Source of the DNA: Streptococcus thermophilus
GTDB lineage: Bacteria > Bacillota > Bacilli > Lactobacillales > Streptococcaceae
Reading direction: 5' to 3'
DNA: 64,000 nt
Assembly: GCF_010120595.1 (NCBI RefSeq)
Contig: NZ_CP038020.1
Coordinates: 558,001 to 622,000, forward strand
The translations under genes were made by a program, and so were the position numbers. Each line of letters starts with the position of its first letter. Position 1 is the first letter of the stretch. Below the pieces are notes generated by a model. That model made no database searches. It was given only the letters and a program-made list of their open reading frames with translations, and was not told the origin of the DNA. Shown in pieces: positions 34,063-46,405 of the stretch.

Positions 34063-34706
34063 ATGAATAAAAAGGTTTTGGCGACAGCTGGAATTGCAGC
34101 ACTTGCAGTTTCTGCTTCAGTTGCTAAAGCTGATGAGGTAACGACAAATGATCAAGTCTTAACAACAGCATCAGTATTATAGACAGCTACACAAGCTATC
34201 CCAACTCAATCACAAGTAGAAACGGCTAGGGAACAAGCAAATGCTGCAAGTCAATCGGTATCGCATCAAGAGTTAGTAGTCGCTGATCACGAAGAGACTA
34301 TCAATCATGCTAAAGCAAACTTAGCGACTGCAGATGCTAACTTGCAAAAGGCACAAACAGCAGCCGATGAAGCAAGTCTAGAAGCTATTGCTGTAGCTCA
34401 AGGTCAAGTATCCATCGCTGAAAATGAAGCTAACGAAACTAAGACAGCAGTAGCGACCGCTCAATCAGCAGAAAAAACTGCCAAAGATGTAGCAGACAAA
34501 TTTATAATGTAGATGGTAAAGTTGTCGCTCTCACAACACAAGAAAAAGCCACTCAAACAAACGCTGAAAAACAAGTACCTGTTCAAGAAGTATACAGCTT
34601 GCCAGAAACAGGTGAGGTAACTGTAGTAGGACTTGCCTTTTTAGGTCTTTTTATGACACTATTGGCCTTTCTTGGTTTTGTTGACAGACGTACACGTCGT
34701 AACTAA
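34063..34706 (+). pseudogene. LPXTG surface protein remnant
   Basis: It begins with a signal peptide (NKKVLATAGIAALAVSASVAKADE), then TAG at 34180-34182. The same frame continues as a coiled-coil region (HEETINHAKANLATADANLQKAQTAADEAS) to another TAG at about 34510. It ends with VYSLPETGEVTVVG, a membrane helix and RRTRRN, a complete sortase signal. The short distance between parts points to an internal deletion plus nonsense changes. The heptad-rich middle is like streptococcal surface-exclusion or antigen proteins; family uncertain. Confidence 0.8.
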
Positions 34707-34721
34707 GCAAATAGAGACAAA

Positions 34722-34739
34722 AAACGGCAGTTGCCGTTT
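34722..34739 (+). terminator. Terminator after the LPXTG remnant
   Basis: AAACGGCA-gt-TGCCGTTT followed by CTTAT. Confidence 0.6.
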
Positions 34740-34757
34740 CTTATATCAGAGAATCTA

Positions 34758-34787
34758 AAAAAGTTAAGGCCGAAACCTTAACTTTTT
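34758..34787. terminator. Bidirectional terminator of glnQ
   Basis: AAAGTTAAGG-ccgaaa-CCTTAACTTT with T-runs on both strands. Confidence 0.8.
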
Positions 34788-34792
34788 CGTTT

Positions 34793-35533
34793 TTAACCCA
34801 AGAAACGTTTGAGGAATTCCTTGGTACGTTCTTCTTTAGGATTTTCAAAGATTTGTTCTGGGCTACCTTGTTCAGCGATTACCCCTTTATCCATGAAGAT
34901 GACACGGTCTGAAACATCGCGTGCAAACTCCATTTCATGGGTAACGATAATCATGGTCAACCCGGTTCCAGATAGCTCCTGCATGGTCTTGAGTACTTCC
35001 CCTACCATTTCTGGGTCAAGGGCTGAAGTTGGCTCGTCAAAGAGGATGGCTTCTGGGTCAACAGAGAGGGCACGAGCAATCGCCACACGTTGTTTTTGGC
35101 CCCCTGAAAGTTGTTTTGGTTTAGCTTTCCAGTATTGTTCCCCCATACCAACTTTCTCTAAGTTAGCTTTGGCGATACTCTCGGCTTCTTTACGGTCACG
35201 TTTGAGAACAGTTGTTTGAGCTACGATAGCATTTTCCAAGACATTAAGGTTTTCAAAGAGGTTGAAGGATTGGAACACCATACCGAGTCTCTCACGATAG
35301 GTAGTGAGATCATAACCTTTTTCAAGGACGTTATCCCCATGATAGAGGATTTCACCACCTGAAGGTGATTCGAGTAGGTTAATAGAGCGAAGGAAGGTTG
35401 ATTTCCCTGAACCTGAAGAACCAATAATTGAGATAACCTCCCCTTTTTTGACACTGAGGGAGATATCTTTGAGAACTTCGTTTTTTCCGTATGATTTTTT
35501 GAGGTTTTTGATTTCTAAAATCGTCTCAGTCAT
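34793..35533 (-). CDS. glnQ: Polar amino-acid (glutamine) ABC transporter ATPase
   Basis: 246 residues. Walker A is GSSGSGKST, the Q loop [10 protein letters not shown], the signature [15 protein letters not shown] and Walker [14 protein letters not shown]. This is the standard GlnQ/HisP-like subfamily length. Its first base coincides with the last base of the permease gene, so both are one operon. It energises glutamine/glutamate import with the adjacent fused permease. Intact. Confidence 0.93.
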   Translation of the reverse strand: MTETILEIKNLKKSYGKNEVLKDISLSVKKGEVISIIGSSGSGKSTFLRSINLLESPSGGEILYHGDNVLEKGYDLTTYRERLGMVFQSFNLFENLNVLENAIVAQTTVLKRDRKEAESIAKANLEKVGMGEQYWKAKPKQLSGGQKQRVAIARALSVDPEAILFDEPTSALDPEMVGEVLKTMQELSGTGLTMIIVTHEMEFARDVSDRVIFMDKGVIAEQGSPEQIFENPKEERTKEFLKRFLG

Positions 35534-37083
35534 TAGTGAACCCCTCCTCCTTGTGTGTAAGTATCTTGATCCAAACGGCGTTCTACATAACGCAAGATGC
35601 GAGTTACTGTGAAAGTAAGAACAAAGTAGATTGCTGCAATAACAAAGAATGTTTGGAAGTATTGGTAAGTTTGGGTTGCAACAGTGTTACCTGCGAAGTA
35701 AAGTTCCACGACAGAGATAACATTCAACACAGAGGTATCTTTAATATTAATGACGAACTCATTACCAGTGGCTGGCAAGATGTTACGGATAACCTGTGGA
35801 AGAACAATCTTGCGCATGGTTTGACCGTGGGTAAAACCAAGAGCAGTAGCAGCTTCGAATTGCCCCTTATCAACAGCGAAGATACCACCACGAACAATTT
35901 CACTCATGTAGGCTCCGGTGTTAATAGAAACAATGAATATAGCTGCCAGTGTACGGTCAATATTGATGCCAAAAGCTTGGGCAGTACCGTAATAGATAAC
36001 CATAGATTGTACAATCATTGGTGTACCACGGAAAACTTCGATATAAACGTTAAGAAACCAACCGAAGATTTTTTGGAGCAAGGCTACAAATTTATTAGCA
36101 GCCTTAGGAGCTGTACGGTAAACACCAATCATAAGACCGATAAAAGTTCCGACAACAGTACCGATAATGGAGATAAGAAGTGTCATTGCTGTACCACGCA
36201 AGAATTGTGGCCAGTTTTTAGCAATAATAGTAGTCACTTGGCTAAAGAAGTTTCCTTTTTTAGCTTCATCAGTCTTATCTGCAGGTTGAATGTCAATGAT
36301 GTGATCCATCAGTTTGACACGCTTTTCTTGGCTGATACCAGCAAGAACCTTATTGACTTGTTCCATTTGCTGGTTGTCTCCTTTACGAAGACCGACAGCC
36401 AAGGAAACATCATCGTCTGATACCTGGAAGCCGCCATCTTTAAGTGAAATCATCTTATATTTTGAGCTAGCCTTTTCAGCAGTGCGTGCTTCTGGTCGCT
36501 CTGAGACATAACCATCGATGATACCAGATGCAAGGGCTTGCCGCATCGCACCGAAGTCCCCCATGGCAGTTTGTTTGTTCACATTTGGAATCTGATCAAT
36601 CAAGTTGTAGAGGTAAACTCCTTGTTGAGCTGTGATTTTAGCATTCTTGAAATCCTTGACGCTCTTAGCCTTGGCGTAATTGCCATCAGAGCTAACAACT
36701 ATAACAGGTTCACTACGGTAGTAGCTATCTGAAAAGTCAATTTCTTGACGACGTTCAGCTGTTGGACTCATACCTGCGATAATCATATCAATCTTGCCAG
36801 AAGTGAGGGCAGGAATCAAACCTGTCCAAGCTGTTTTGACCACCAAGGGTTTCTTACCTTGGGCTTCAGCGATTTTTTTAGCGATTTGCACGTCATAACC
36901 GTTGGCATACTGTTTAGTACCTTCTATTGGAATGGCTCCGTTTGAGTTATCATCCTGTGTCCAGTTGAAAGGTGCATAGGCAGCTTCCATACCAACACGG
37001 AGATACTCGTCTGCTTGAGCGCTTGATACTCCGCCAAAAACGAGGAGGAGAGCCGCAAAGCAGGCTACAATAATTTTTTTCAT
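35533..37083 (-). CDS. glnP: Fused substrate-binding protein/permease of a glutamine-type ABC transporter
   Basis: 516 residues from ATG 37083 (RBS GGAG at 37097-37100). The signal peptide ([23 protein letters not shown]) is followed by a type 3 solute-binding domain (about residues 28-270; [35 protein letters not shown]). A HisM-type permease domain (about 290-500) contains an EAA-type loop ([21 protein letters not shown]). SBP-permease fusions are normal for streptococcal GlnP. The frame continues upstream of ATG 37083 without an RBS. Intact. Confidence 0.93.
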   Translation of the reverse strand: MKKIIVACFAALLLVFGGVSSAQADEYLRVGMEAAYAPFNWTQDDNSNGAIPIEGTKQYANGYDVQIAKKIAEAQGKKPLVVKTAWTGLIPALTSGKIDMIIAGMSPTAERRQEIDFSDSYYRSEPVIVVSSDGNYAKAKSVKDFKNAKITAQQGVYLYNLIDQIPNVNKQTAMGDFGAMRQALASGIIDGYVSERPEARTAEKASSKYKMISLKDGGFQVSDDDVSLAVGLRKGDNQQMEQVNKVLAGISQEKRVKLMDHIIDIQPADKTDEAKKGNFFSQVTTIIAKNWPQFLRGTAMTLLISIIGTVVGTFIGLMIGVYRTAPKAANKFVALLQKIFGWFLNVYIEVFRGTPMIVQSMVIYYGTAQAFGINIDRTLAAIFIVSINTGAYMSEIVRGGIFAVDKGQFEAATALGFTHGQTMRKIVLPQVIRNILPATGNEFVINIKDTSVLNVISVVELYFAGNTVATQTYQYFQTFFVIAAIYFVLTFTVTRILRYVERRLDQDTYTQGGGVH

Positions 37084-37285
37084 TGAAACAATGTCTCCTA
37101 TAAAAATGTCATTCCTTACTATTTTACAGGAAATTGAGACTGATGACAATAAGGTGATGCTAGAAAAAACTGTATATCAGGATTGTCTTTAAATACAGTT
37201 GCTAATTTGATATAATGGGGAGTATGATTTGGAGTCTTATTCACTATTGATGTGATAAGTCTAACATTTAAAAACGGAGATAATA

Positions 37286-38140
37286 ATGCAAACGGCACAG
37301 TATATTATTGAATTACTAAAGGCAGTCTTTCTTGGGATTGTCGAAGGGATAACTGAGTGGTTACCCATCTCATCAACAGGTCATTTGATCTTGGTTAATG
37401 AATTCTTGAACTTAAGACAAAGTAAAGATTTCATTGATATGTTTAATATCGTTATCCAGCTTGGGGCTATTTTAGCAGTTATGGTCATTTACTTTAAACG
37501 TTTGAATCCCTTTCAACCTGGTAAAACAGCACGTGAAGTGCAGTTGACTTGGCAACTTTGGCTCAAGGTGGTCATTGCTTGTATTCCCTCAGCCTTCTTT
37601 GGTCTTCTTTTAGATGATTGGATGGAGGCCCACCTCAGTAATTTCTTTGTAGTAGCTATCATGTTGGTGGTCTACGGGATTGCCTTTATTTGGATTGAGG
37701 ACCGCAATCGACGTGTAGAGCCTAAGGTAACGGACTTGGCACGTATGTCTTACAAGACCGCTTTCTATATTGGTCTTTTCCAAGTCTTGAGTATCATTCC
37801 AGGGACTAGTCGTTCAGGTGCTACTATTCTTGGGGGAATCATCGTTGGTACTAGTCGTAGCGTAGCAGCTGACTTTACCTTCTTCCTTGCTATTCCAACG
37901 ATGTTTGGTTATAGTGGGCTTAAGGCAGTTAAGTATTTTATTGATGGGAACACCTTGACTGGTGGACAAGCGGCCATTCTATTGGTAGCTAGTGTGACAG
38001 CCTTTCTTGTCAGCCTATTTGTGATTCGCTTCTTGATGAACTATATTAAGAAACACGATTTCACTGTTTTTGGAAAATACCGTATCGTACTCGGTATCAT
38101 TGTGCTTTTCTATGGAGCTGTCAAACTTATTTTTGGATAA
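37286..38140 (+). CDS. uppP: Undecaprenyl-diphosphatase
   Basis: 284 residues with about eight membrane helices. Both family motifs are present: [15 protein letters not shown] (about residues 21-35) and [13 protein letters not shown] (about 172-184), which hold the catalytic Glu, Ser and Arg. It recycles undecaprenyl pyrophosphate for wall synthesis and gives bacitracin tolerance. RBS ACGGAGAT. Followed by a terminator. Intact. Confidence 0.95.
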
Positions 38141-38146
38141 AAAATT

Positions 38147-38172
38147 GAAAGGATTTCGATTGAAGTCCTTTT
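38147..38172 (+). terminator. Terminator after uppP
   Basis: GAAAGGATTTC / GAAGTCCTTT stem and T-run. Confidence 0.75.
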
Positions 38173-38191
38173 TATCTGGTTTAGAGATTAG

Positions 38192-38560
38192 TTATTGAGA
38201 AGTTTTCCAAAGATAAGATAAGCTAGTGTCTAAAGAACTAGTCCGCAAGTTAGGAAACCGGAAAGGATTTTCAATAAGTCTACAATCATTATGCAAGGGA
38301 TGCCATCCGGAAAAACAGAGGATTGGAAGGATGGTAACATACAAGATCGAGAAGTGGAGGAGTGATTGTTGTCTGAATGTCAAATGATTATCGTCGTAAA
38401 TGGGTGCAGTTGCCAGTATAGTGGCAAGGATTAATCCTGTAAGAAAGGTAGATTTGTTTACTTGATAAGGTTTTCCTGACAAGTAGAGAAAGAGCGTCAA
38501 AAAACTCGTTATTCTTACAGTATTGCTAGTTCGAAGTCATCCTTTTTTATAGGCAGTCAT
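38192..38560 (-). pseudogene. Small membrane protein remnant, possibly DUF3021-like
   Basis: An ATG at 38560 with RBS GGAGG reads MTAYKKG then TGA. The same frame resumes with LRTSNTVRITSFLTLFLYLSG and continues through STFLTGLILATILATAPIYDDNHLT and LLHFSILYVTILPILCFSGWHP, three hydrophobic helices. The helix pattern recalls DUF3021 proteins, which usually pair with LytTR regulators; that match is weak. The upstream direct repeat at 38574-38597 fits such a link. Confidence 0.4.
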
Positions 38561-38573
38561 GGTTGTTACCTCC

Positions 38574-38597
38574 AACCATATATCCACTATATATCCA
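38574..38597. repeat. Tandem direct repeat TATATCCAC
   Basis: CATATATCCACTATATATCCACTT contains two TATATCCAC copies 11 bp apart, 14 bases or more upstream of the membrane-protein remnant. The spacing of one helical turn is what LytTR-type regulators can bind. Confidence 0.5.
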
Positions 38598-38776
38598 CTT
38601 TTATTTTACTCTTTTCTAGGATAGCTGACAGCAATAAATAGGAAAATTCAAGTCTTTGCTAGTATTAGAGAATTTTAAAAAAAGCTTCCTAAAATAAGAC
38701 CTAAACTTGTTCAGAAATTGCTATCTCTTTGTTTTTCTAGTATAATGAAATAACTACTCGTGCGAGGTTTTTACAT

Positions 38777-39526
38777 ATGGAAATGAAACAAATAAGCGAG
38801 ACAACTCTAAAAATCATGATTACCATGGAAGATCTTGAAGAACATGGTATGGAGCTGAAAGATTTCTTGATTCCCCAGGAAAAAACAGAGGAATTTTTCT
38901 ATACTGTCATGGATGAGTTGGACTTACCTGATAACTTTAAAAATAGTGGGATGTTGAGCTTCCGTGTCACGCCACGAAAGGATCGTGTGGATGTTTTTGT
39001 GACTAAATCAGATCTTAAGGAAGACCTTGATTTCAATGATTTGTCAGATATGGAAGACTATTCAGGACTTTCTCCAGAAGAATTCCTCAAAGCTCTTGAA
39101 GATAACTTTATGGATAAGGGAGATATTGAAGCCCACCATAAGCTCGAAGAGCTTGAAAAGACCTTGAAAGAGGTTGATGAGACTATGACAGATCCGGCTA
39201 AGGAAGTGGCTGAGGAAACTATTCGTGAAGATTATACTCACTATGTCTTGGCTTTCTCTGACTTTGATCAAGTAGTGACCTTTGCGCAAGGTTTGAAGAA
39301 TGTGTCAGTGGAGGGTTCTGAACTTTATAAACTTGGTGATGTCTACTATATGACTATCCTTCTTTACTTGGCTGATGAGCCTGATTATTACGCGAACAAT
39401 ATGTATGCGCGTTTTCTTGAATATGCGAATGTGGCAGACCGAACACGTCCCTATCTACAAGAGCATGCAACAATCTTGATGGAAGAGGACGCCTTACCGG
39501 TATTACAAGCAACGAAATGGAGCTAG
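38777..39526 (+). CDS. mecA: Adaptor protein MecA
   Basis: 249 residues. The N-terminal substrate-binding domain ([28 protein letters not shown]) is followed by an acidic linker and the C-terminal ClpC-binding domain (about residues 155-245; [35 protein letters not shown]). In streptococci MecA directs ComX and other proteins to ClpCP, limiting competence. It is 3 bases upstream of rgpG in one transcript. Intact. Confidence 0.93.
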   Translation: MEMKQISETTLKIMITMEDLEEHGMELKDFLIPQEKTEEFFYTVMDELDLPDNFKNSGMLSFRVTPRKDRVDVFVTKSDLKEDLDFNDLSDMEDYSGLSPEEFLKALEDNFMDKGDIEAHHKLEELEKTLKEVDETMTDPAKEVAEETIREDYTHYVLAFSDFDQVVTFAQGLKNVSVEGSELYKLGDVYYMTILLYLADEPDYYANNMYARFLEYANVADRTRPYLQEHATILMEEDALPVLQATKWS

Positions 39527-39529
39527 GAC

Positions 39530-40687
39530 ATGCCTTGGACCATTAATTATATTTTTGTCTTGATTGGGACCTCTTTGATTGCCATTGTGGGAACCCCACT
39601 GGTTCGTTCTTTGGCCTTTCGAGTCGGAGCAGTTGATAATCCAAATGCAAGACGTATCAATAAAAAGCCAATGCCGAGTGCTGGTGGTCTAGCTATTTTC
39701 TTGGCTTTTGTACTGGCGACCTTGGTATTTATGCCTATGATTATTCAGAAGGATGTCTGGCATATTTCTTATTTTAGATACATCCTACCGGTTGTTGTGG
39801 GTGGTGCTATTGTGGTATCGACAGGTTTCATTGATGATATCTTTGAATTAAAACCTTTGCCTAAGATGCTCGGTATTGTTATCGGAGCTGTTATTGTTTG
39901 GGCTTTTACGGATTTTCGATTTGATAGCTTTAAGATACCTTTTGGCGGTCCCGTGATTCAGTTTGGGCCAGTCTTGACCTTGATTCTAACAGTGTTATGG
40001 ATTGCTGCTATCACCAATGCCATTAATCTGATTGATGGTTTGGATGGATTGGTTGGAGGAGTTTCTATCATTTCCCTGATGACTATGGGGGTGATTTCTT
40101 ATTTCTTCCTCTATGATACTGATATTTTCTTGACCTTGACCATCTTTGTCTTAGTGGCTGCCATTATAGGCTTTTTCCCTTACAATTATCATCCAGCGAT
40201 TATCTATCTAGGTGATACAGGGGCGCTCTTTATTGGCTTTATGATAGGTGTCTTGTCATTGCAAGGGCTGAAAAATGCAACAGCAGTAGCTATTTTGTCG
40301 CCTGTTATTATCTTGGGGGTGCCTATTACTGATACGGTGGTGGCTATTGTCCGCCGTAAGTTGTCAGGGCGCCCAGCCATGGAGGCTGACAAGATGCACT
40401 TGCATCATCGCCTTTTAGCTATGGGGTTCACTCATCGAGGAGCAGTTCTGGTGGTTTATGCCATCGCTACTCTCTTTTCATTGATTGCCCTCTTGTTGAA
40501 TGTTTCCAGTCGTTTTGGTGGTATCCTTCTGCTCTTGAGTCTACTTTTAGGGATGGAAATTCTGATTGAAGGGCTCGAGATTTGGGGCATTGGTCGAACA
40601 CCCCTCTTTAACTTCCTGAAATTTATCGGGAACAGTGATTATCGTCAAGCAATCATGTTGAAATGGAAGCAAGGTCGAAAAAAATAA
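39530..40687 (+). CDS. rgpG: Undecaprenyl-phosphate GlcNAc-1-phosphate transferase (WecA/TagO type)
   Basis: 385 residues with about eleven membrane helices. Polyprenyl transferase motifs are seen: RRINKKPMPSAGGLAIF, the catalytic region NAINLIDGLDGLVGG, YLGDTGALFIGF and the C-terminal MHLHHRLLAMGFTHRGA. It starts rhamnose-glucose wall polysaccharide or teichoic acid chains on the lipid carrier. Co-transcribed with mecA. Intact. The gene name follows streptococcal usage. Confidence 0.9.
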   Translation: MPWTINYIFVLIGTSLIAIVGTPLVRSLAFRVGAVDNPNARRINKKPMPSAGGLAIFLAFVLATLVFMPMIIQKDVWHISYFRYILPVVVGGAIVVSTGFIDDIFELKPLPKMLGIVIGAVIVWAFTDFRFDSFKIPFGGPVIQFGPVLTLILTVLWIAAITNAINLIDGLDGLVGGVSIISLMTMGVISYFFLYDTDIFLTLTIFVLVAAIIGFFPYNYHPAIIYLGDTGALFIGFMIGVLSLQGLKNATAVAILSPVIILGVPITDTVVAIVRRKLSGRPAMEADKMHLHHRLLAMGFTHRGAVLVVYAIATLFSLIALLLNVSSRFGGILLLLSLLLGMEILIEGLEIWGIGRTPLFNFLKFIGNSDYRQAIMLKWKQGRKK

Positions 40688-40693
40688 ACATTT

Positions 40694-40717
40694 GAAAAGC
40701 CAAGCAATGGCTTTTTT
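40694..40717 (+). terminator. Terminator after rgpG
   Basis: AAAAGCCA-agcaa-TGGCTTTTTT. Confidence 0.85.
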
Positions 40718-40735
40718 GTTATAATGGTTCTAATT

Positions 40736-40830
40736 AAGGAAAATGGAAGTTCTCTTTTTATTTTCCGGAAAATAGTTTTGCTATTTTCAAAAAAATAATG
40801 CAATTAGCGAGCACATGCTCGCTGTATATA
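40736..40830 (+). promoter_or_regulatory. Hairpin-rich leader of the suf operon
   Basis: Three stems in about 90 bases: GGAAAAT...ATTTTCC, GAAAATAG-ttttg-CTATTTTC with an A-tract, and the perfect AGCGAGC-acat-GCTCGCT (40807-40824) just before the RBS region of sufC. No known riboswitch was recognised. Confidence 0.4.
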
Positions 40831-40847
40831 TGGAAAAGGGGTATACA

Positions 40848-41618
40848 ATGTCTGTACTTGAAATCAAAAATCTTCATGTTTCTGTTGAAGATAAAGAAAT
40901 CTTGAAGGGGCTTAATTTGACTCTTAAAACTGGTGAGATTGCTGCTATTATGGGTCCTAACGGAACTGGTAAATCTACCCTTTCGGCTGCTATCATGGGT
41001 AACCCAAATTATGAAATCACAGAAGGAGACATCCTTTTTGATGGTGAAAGCATCCTCGACTTAGAAGTTGATGAACGTGCACGCCTAGGTCTTTTTCTTG
41101 CTATGCAATACCCAGCTGAAATCCCAGGGATTACAAATGCTGAGTTTATCCGTGCGGCTATGAATGCTGGTAAAGAAGATGATGAAAAGATTTCTGTCCT
41201 TGATTTCATCACTAAATTGGATGAAAAGATGGAATTACTTGGTATGCGTGAAGAAATGGCTGAGCGTTACCTTAACGAAGGTTTCTCAGGTGGTGAGAAG
41301 AAACGTAACGAAATTCTTCAGTTGCTTATGTTGGAACCTAAGTTTGCTCTTCTTGATGAGATTGACTCAGGTCTTGATATTGATGCTCTTAAAGTGGTTT
41401 CAAAAGGGGTTAACGCTATGCGTGGCGAAGGCTTTGGTGCTATGATTATCACTCACTACCAACGTCTCTTGAACTACATCACTCCAGATGTTGTACACGT
41501 AATGATGGAAGGTCAAGTGGTTCTTTCAGGTGGTCCTGAATTGGCTGCCCGTCTTGAGCAAGAAGGTTATGCGAAAATCGCTGAAGAGCTCGGTTACGAG
41601 TACCACGAAGAAGCCTAA
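40848..41618 (+). CDS. sufC: Fe-S cluster assembly ATPase SufC
   Basis: 256 residues from ATG 40848; the frame continues upstream but lacks an RBS. Walker A is GPNGTGKSTL, the Q loop MQYPAEIPG, the signature FSGGEKKRNEIL and Walker B FALLDEIDSGLDID, all typical of SufC. It forms the SufBC2D scaffold complex. First gene of sufCDSUB. Intact. Confidence 0.95.
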   Translation: MSVLEIKNLHVSVEDKEILKGLNLTLKTGEIAAIMGPNGTGKSTLSAAIMGNPNYEITEGDILFDGESILDLEVDERARLGLFLAMQYPAEIPGITNAEFIRAAMNAGKEDDEKISVLDFITKLDEKMELLGMREEMAERYLNEGFSGGEKKRNEILQLLMLEPKFALLDEIDSGLDIDALKVVSKGVNAMRGEGFGAMIITHYQRLLNYITPDVVHVMMEGQVVLSGGPELAARLEQEGYAKIAEELGYEYHEEA

Positions 41619-41654
41619 GTCTGTTACTCGAAATAACTAGAAAAGGAGTAACCT

Positions 41655-42917
41655 ATGTCAAAAGAATCTATTATCGCTTTTTCACAAGCAAAAGCAGAGC
41701 CACTCTGGTTGCAAGACCTTCGTCAAGCAGCGTTTGATAAGCTTGACGGTTTGGCTCTTCCGAAAATTGAGCGTGTTAAATTCCACCGTTGGAATCTAGG
41801 CGATGGAACGATTGCTGAAAATGAATCATCAGCAAATGTGCCTGACTTTACAGCGCTTGGAAACAATCCTAAATTGGTTCAAGTAGGAACAAATACTGTC
41901 CTTGAACAATTGCCATCTGACTTGATTAATCAAGGTCTTGTCTTCACAGACCTTGCAACAGCTCTTGAAGAAATCCCAGAAGTCGTTGAATCCTTCTTTG
42001 GTAAGGCTGTAGCCTACGATGAGGACAAATTAGCAGCCTATAACTATGCCTATTTCAATAGTGCAGCAGTCCTTTATGTACCAGATAATGTTGAAATTGA
42101 CTTGCCAGTTGAGAGCTATTTCTACCAAGATGGCGATTCATCTGTTCCATTTAACAAACATGTTTTGATTGTAGCGGGTAAAAACAGTAAATTGACTTAT
42201 CTTGAGCGTTTTGAAACGCTAGGTGAATCTACTGAAAAAGCTAGTGCCAACATTTCTGTGGAAGTTATTGCACAAGACGGTGCTCAAGTTAAGTTTGCGG
42301 CTATTGACCGTTTAGGTGAAAATGTCACAACTTATATCAGCCGTCGTGGTCGTATTGGTCGTGATGCAAGCATTGACTGGGCTCTCGGAATCATGAACGA
42401 GGGTAATGTTATTGCTGACTTTGATAGCGACTTGATTGGCAATGGAAGTCATGCCAATCTTAAAGTTATTGGTCTGTCATCAGGTCGTCAAGTTCAGGGG
42501 ATTGATACTCGTGTGACTAACTATGGTAACAACTCTGTGGGACATATCTTACAACATGGCGTTATCTTGGAGCGTGGTACCTTGACTTTCAATGGTATTG
42601 GTCACATTGTCAAGGGTGCTAAGGGTGCCGATGCACAACAAGAAAGCCGCGTTCTTATGCTTTCTGATAAGGCCCGTTCAGACGCTAACCCAATACTTTT
42701 GATTGATGAAAATGAAGTTACAGCAGGACACGCTGCTTCAATCGGTCAGGTGGATCCAGAGGATATGTACTACCTCATGAGTCGTGGACTTGATCAAGAG
42801 ACTGCAGAACGCTTGGTTATTCGCGGTTTCTTGGGAGCAGTTATCACTGAAATCCCAGTTAAGGAAGTGCGTGACGAGATGATTTCTGTAACTGATACAA
42901 AACTAAACAAACGTTAG
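41655..42917 (+). CDS. sufD: Fe-S cluster assembly protein SufD
   Basis: 420 residues. It has the beta-helix core of the SufBD family (NISVEVIAQDGAQVKFAAIDRLGENVTTYISRRGRIGRDAS) and the conserved C-terminal block DEIPVxAGHAASIGQ (here [27 protein letters not shown]). RBS AAAGGAG. It partners SufB and SufC as scaffold. Intact. Confidence 0.95.
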   Translation: MSKESIIAFSQAKAEPLWLQDLRQAAFDKLDGLALPKIERVKFHRWNLGDGTIAENESSANVPDFTALGNNPKLVQVGTNTVLEQLPSDLINQGLVFTDLATALEEIPEVVESFFGKAVAYDEDKLAAYNYAYFNSAAVLYVPDNVEIDLPVESYFYQDGDSSVPFNKHVLIVAGKNSKLTYLERFETLGESTEKASANISVEVIAQDGAQVKFAAIDRLGENVTTYISRRGRIGRDASIDWALGIMNEGNVIADFDSDLIGNGSHANLKVIGLSSGRQVQGIDTRVTNYGNNSVGHILQHGVILERGTLTFNGIGHIVKGAKGADAQQESRVLMLSDKARSDANPILLIDENEVTAGHAASIGQVDPEDMYYLMSRGLDQETAERLVIRGFLGAVITEIPVKEVRDEMISVTDTKLNKR

Positions 42918-42961
42918 GGACTATCAACGCAGATAGTCTAACCGATTATATATCTAGATAG

Positions 42962-44624
<1,663 letters not shown>

Positions 44625-44703
44625 GAAGCAATGGAGTAATTATCTTCCTTGCTCAAGTCTTAAATAAAGCAAATTAATCAAACCTTTAATAAAGGAAAAT
44701 ACT

Positions 44704-46122
44704 ATGACTGAAACAAATGAAAAAGTAGAACCAAAACCCATTGATCTTGGGGAATATAAATACGGTTTCCGTGATGATGTGACACCAGTCTTTTCAACAG
44801 GAAAAGGAATCAGTGAAGACGTGGTCCGTGCCATGTCTGCTGAAAAAGAGGAGCCTGAGTGGATGCTTGAATTCCGCTTGAAATCATTGGAAACCTTTAA
44901 CAAAATGGCTATGCAAGAGTGGGGGCCAGACCTTTCTGGTATTAACTTTGATGATCTGACTTATTTCCAAAAGGCATCAGACAAACCTGCTCGTGACTGG
45001 GAAGATGTTCCTGAGAAAATCAAGGAAACTTTTGAACGTATTGGTATTCCAGAAGCAGAACGTGCCTATCTTGCTGGAGCCTCAGCTCAGTATGAGTCAG
45101 AAGTGGTTTACCACAATATGAAAGAAGAGTATGACAAGTTGGGTATTATCTTTACAGATACAGATTCAGCACTTAAAGAGCATCCAGAACTCTTTAAGAA
45201 GTACTTCTCAAAACTGGTTCCGCCAACAGATAACAAATTTGCGGCCCTTAACTCTGCCTTCTGGTCAGGTGGTACCTTTATTTATGTACCAAAAGGCGTT
45301 AAGGTAGATATTCCGCTTCAAACCTACTTCCGTATTAACAACGAAGCAACTGCTCAATTTGAACGTACTCTTATCATTGTTGATGAAGGTGCCAGCGTTC
45401 ACTATGTTGAAGGATGTACAGCGCCTACATACACAACGGCAAGCCTTCATGCGGCCATCGTTGAAATCTTTGCACTTGATGGTGCCTACATGCGCTACTC
45501 AACTATTCAAAACTGGTCAGATAACGTCTACAACTTGGTAACTAAACGTGCTACGGCTAAGAAAAACGCAACTGTTGAGTGGATTGATGGTAACCTGGGT
45601 GCTGAAGTAACCATGAAGTATCCATCTGTTTACCTTGATGGTGAAGGTGCACGTGGTACCATGCTTTCAATTGCCTTTGCTAATGCTGGTCAACACCAAG
45701 ATACAGGGGCTAAGATGATTCACAATGCACCGCATACATCATCATCTATTGTTTCTAAATCAATTGCTCGTAATGGTGGTAAGGTTGACTATCGTGGACA
45801 AGTAACCTTCAACAAGGATTCCAAGAAATCAGTATCTCACATCGAATGTGACACCATCTTGATGGATGACTTATCTAAATCAGATACTATCCCATTCAAC
45901 GAAATCCACAATTCACAAGTTGCGCTTGAACACGAAGCTAAAGTTTCTAAGATTTCTGAAGAACAGCTCTACTACCTCATGAGCCGTGGACTTTCAGAAC
46001 AAGAAGCAACTGAAATGATTGTCATGGGATTTGTGGAACCATTTACCAAAGAACTTCCAATGGAATATGCTGTTGAGCTTAACCGCTTGATTAGCTATGA
46101 AATGGAAGGATCAGTTGGGTAA
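44704..46122 (+). CDS. sufB: Fe-S cluster assembly protein SufB
   Basis: 472 residues. SufB hallmarks: [50 protein letters not shown], and the C-terminal [26 protein letters not shown]. It carries the scaffold cysteine (EGCTAP) and binds nascent clusters with SufC/SufD. Last gene of the operon. Intact. Confidence 0.95.
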   Translation: MTETNEKVEPKPIDLGEYKYGFRDDVTPVFSTGKGISEDVVRAMSAEKEEPEWMLEFRLKSLETFNKMAMQEWGPDLSGINFDDLTYFQKASDKPARDWEDVPEKIKETFERIGIPEAERAYLAGASAQYESEVVYHNMKEEYDKLGIIFTDTDSALKEHPELFKKYFSKLVPPTDNKFAALNSAFWSGGTFIYVPKGVKVDIPLQTYFRINNEATAQFERTLIIVDEGASVHYVEGCTAPTYTTASLHAAIVEIFALDGAYMRYSTIQNWSDNVYNLVTKRATAKKNATVEWIDGNLGAEVTMKYPSVYLDGEGARGTMLSIAFANAGQHQDTGAKMIHNAPHTSSSIVSKSIARNGGKVDYRGQVTFNKDSKKSVSHIECDTILMDDLSKSDTIPFNEIHNSQVALEHEAKVSKISEEQLYYLMSRGLSEQEATEMIVMGFVEPFTKELPMEYAVELNRLISYEMEGSVG

Positions 46123-46174
46123 GCAGTAAGTTTGTGTAAAAATACAGAGTAAACTGAGAAATTGGTTCAAAATA

Positions 46175-46209
46175 CTATAAGGTTAAGATATACTTCTTAG
46201 CCTTTTTTG
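46175..46209 (+). terminator. Terminator of the suf operon
   Basis: AAGGTTAAGA-tatact-TCTTAGCCTT stem followed by a T-run. Confidence 0.75.
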
Positions 46210-46405
46210 TTTGGATTGATTGTAAAACGTTTATGTGTAGTGGACAAGAGCTACAGATGCGTCATTTTTTGGATATTTCGAGTCTTTTTCGAGACAAAAT
46301 AACTGAATTTTCGAATTATTAAGAATTATATCTTTACTTTAGCCTATTTTAAGGTATAAATATACACGAAAGTAAATTTTTGATTGGAGGAGGCCTCTTA
46401 TAATT

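Noticed and set aside
35536..36420. 294-codon frame antisense to glnP
   Set aside because: Shadow of the well-conserved permease; no recognisable motif or start signal.
38576..38601. CRISPR-like repeat
   Set aside because: Only two 9-bp direct copies, one helical turn apart; no spacers or cas genes.
40807..40824. Terminator before sufC
   Set aside because: The stem is perfect but no T-run follows on either strand; rgpG already has a good terminator at 40694-40717.
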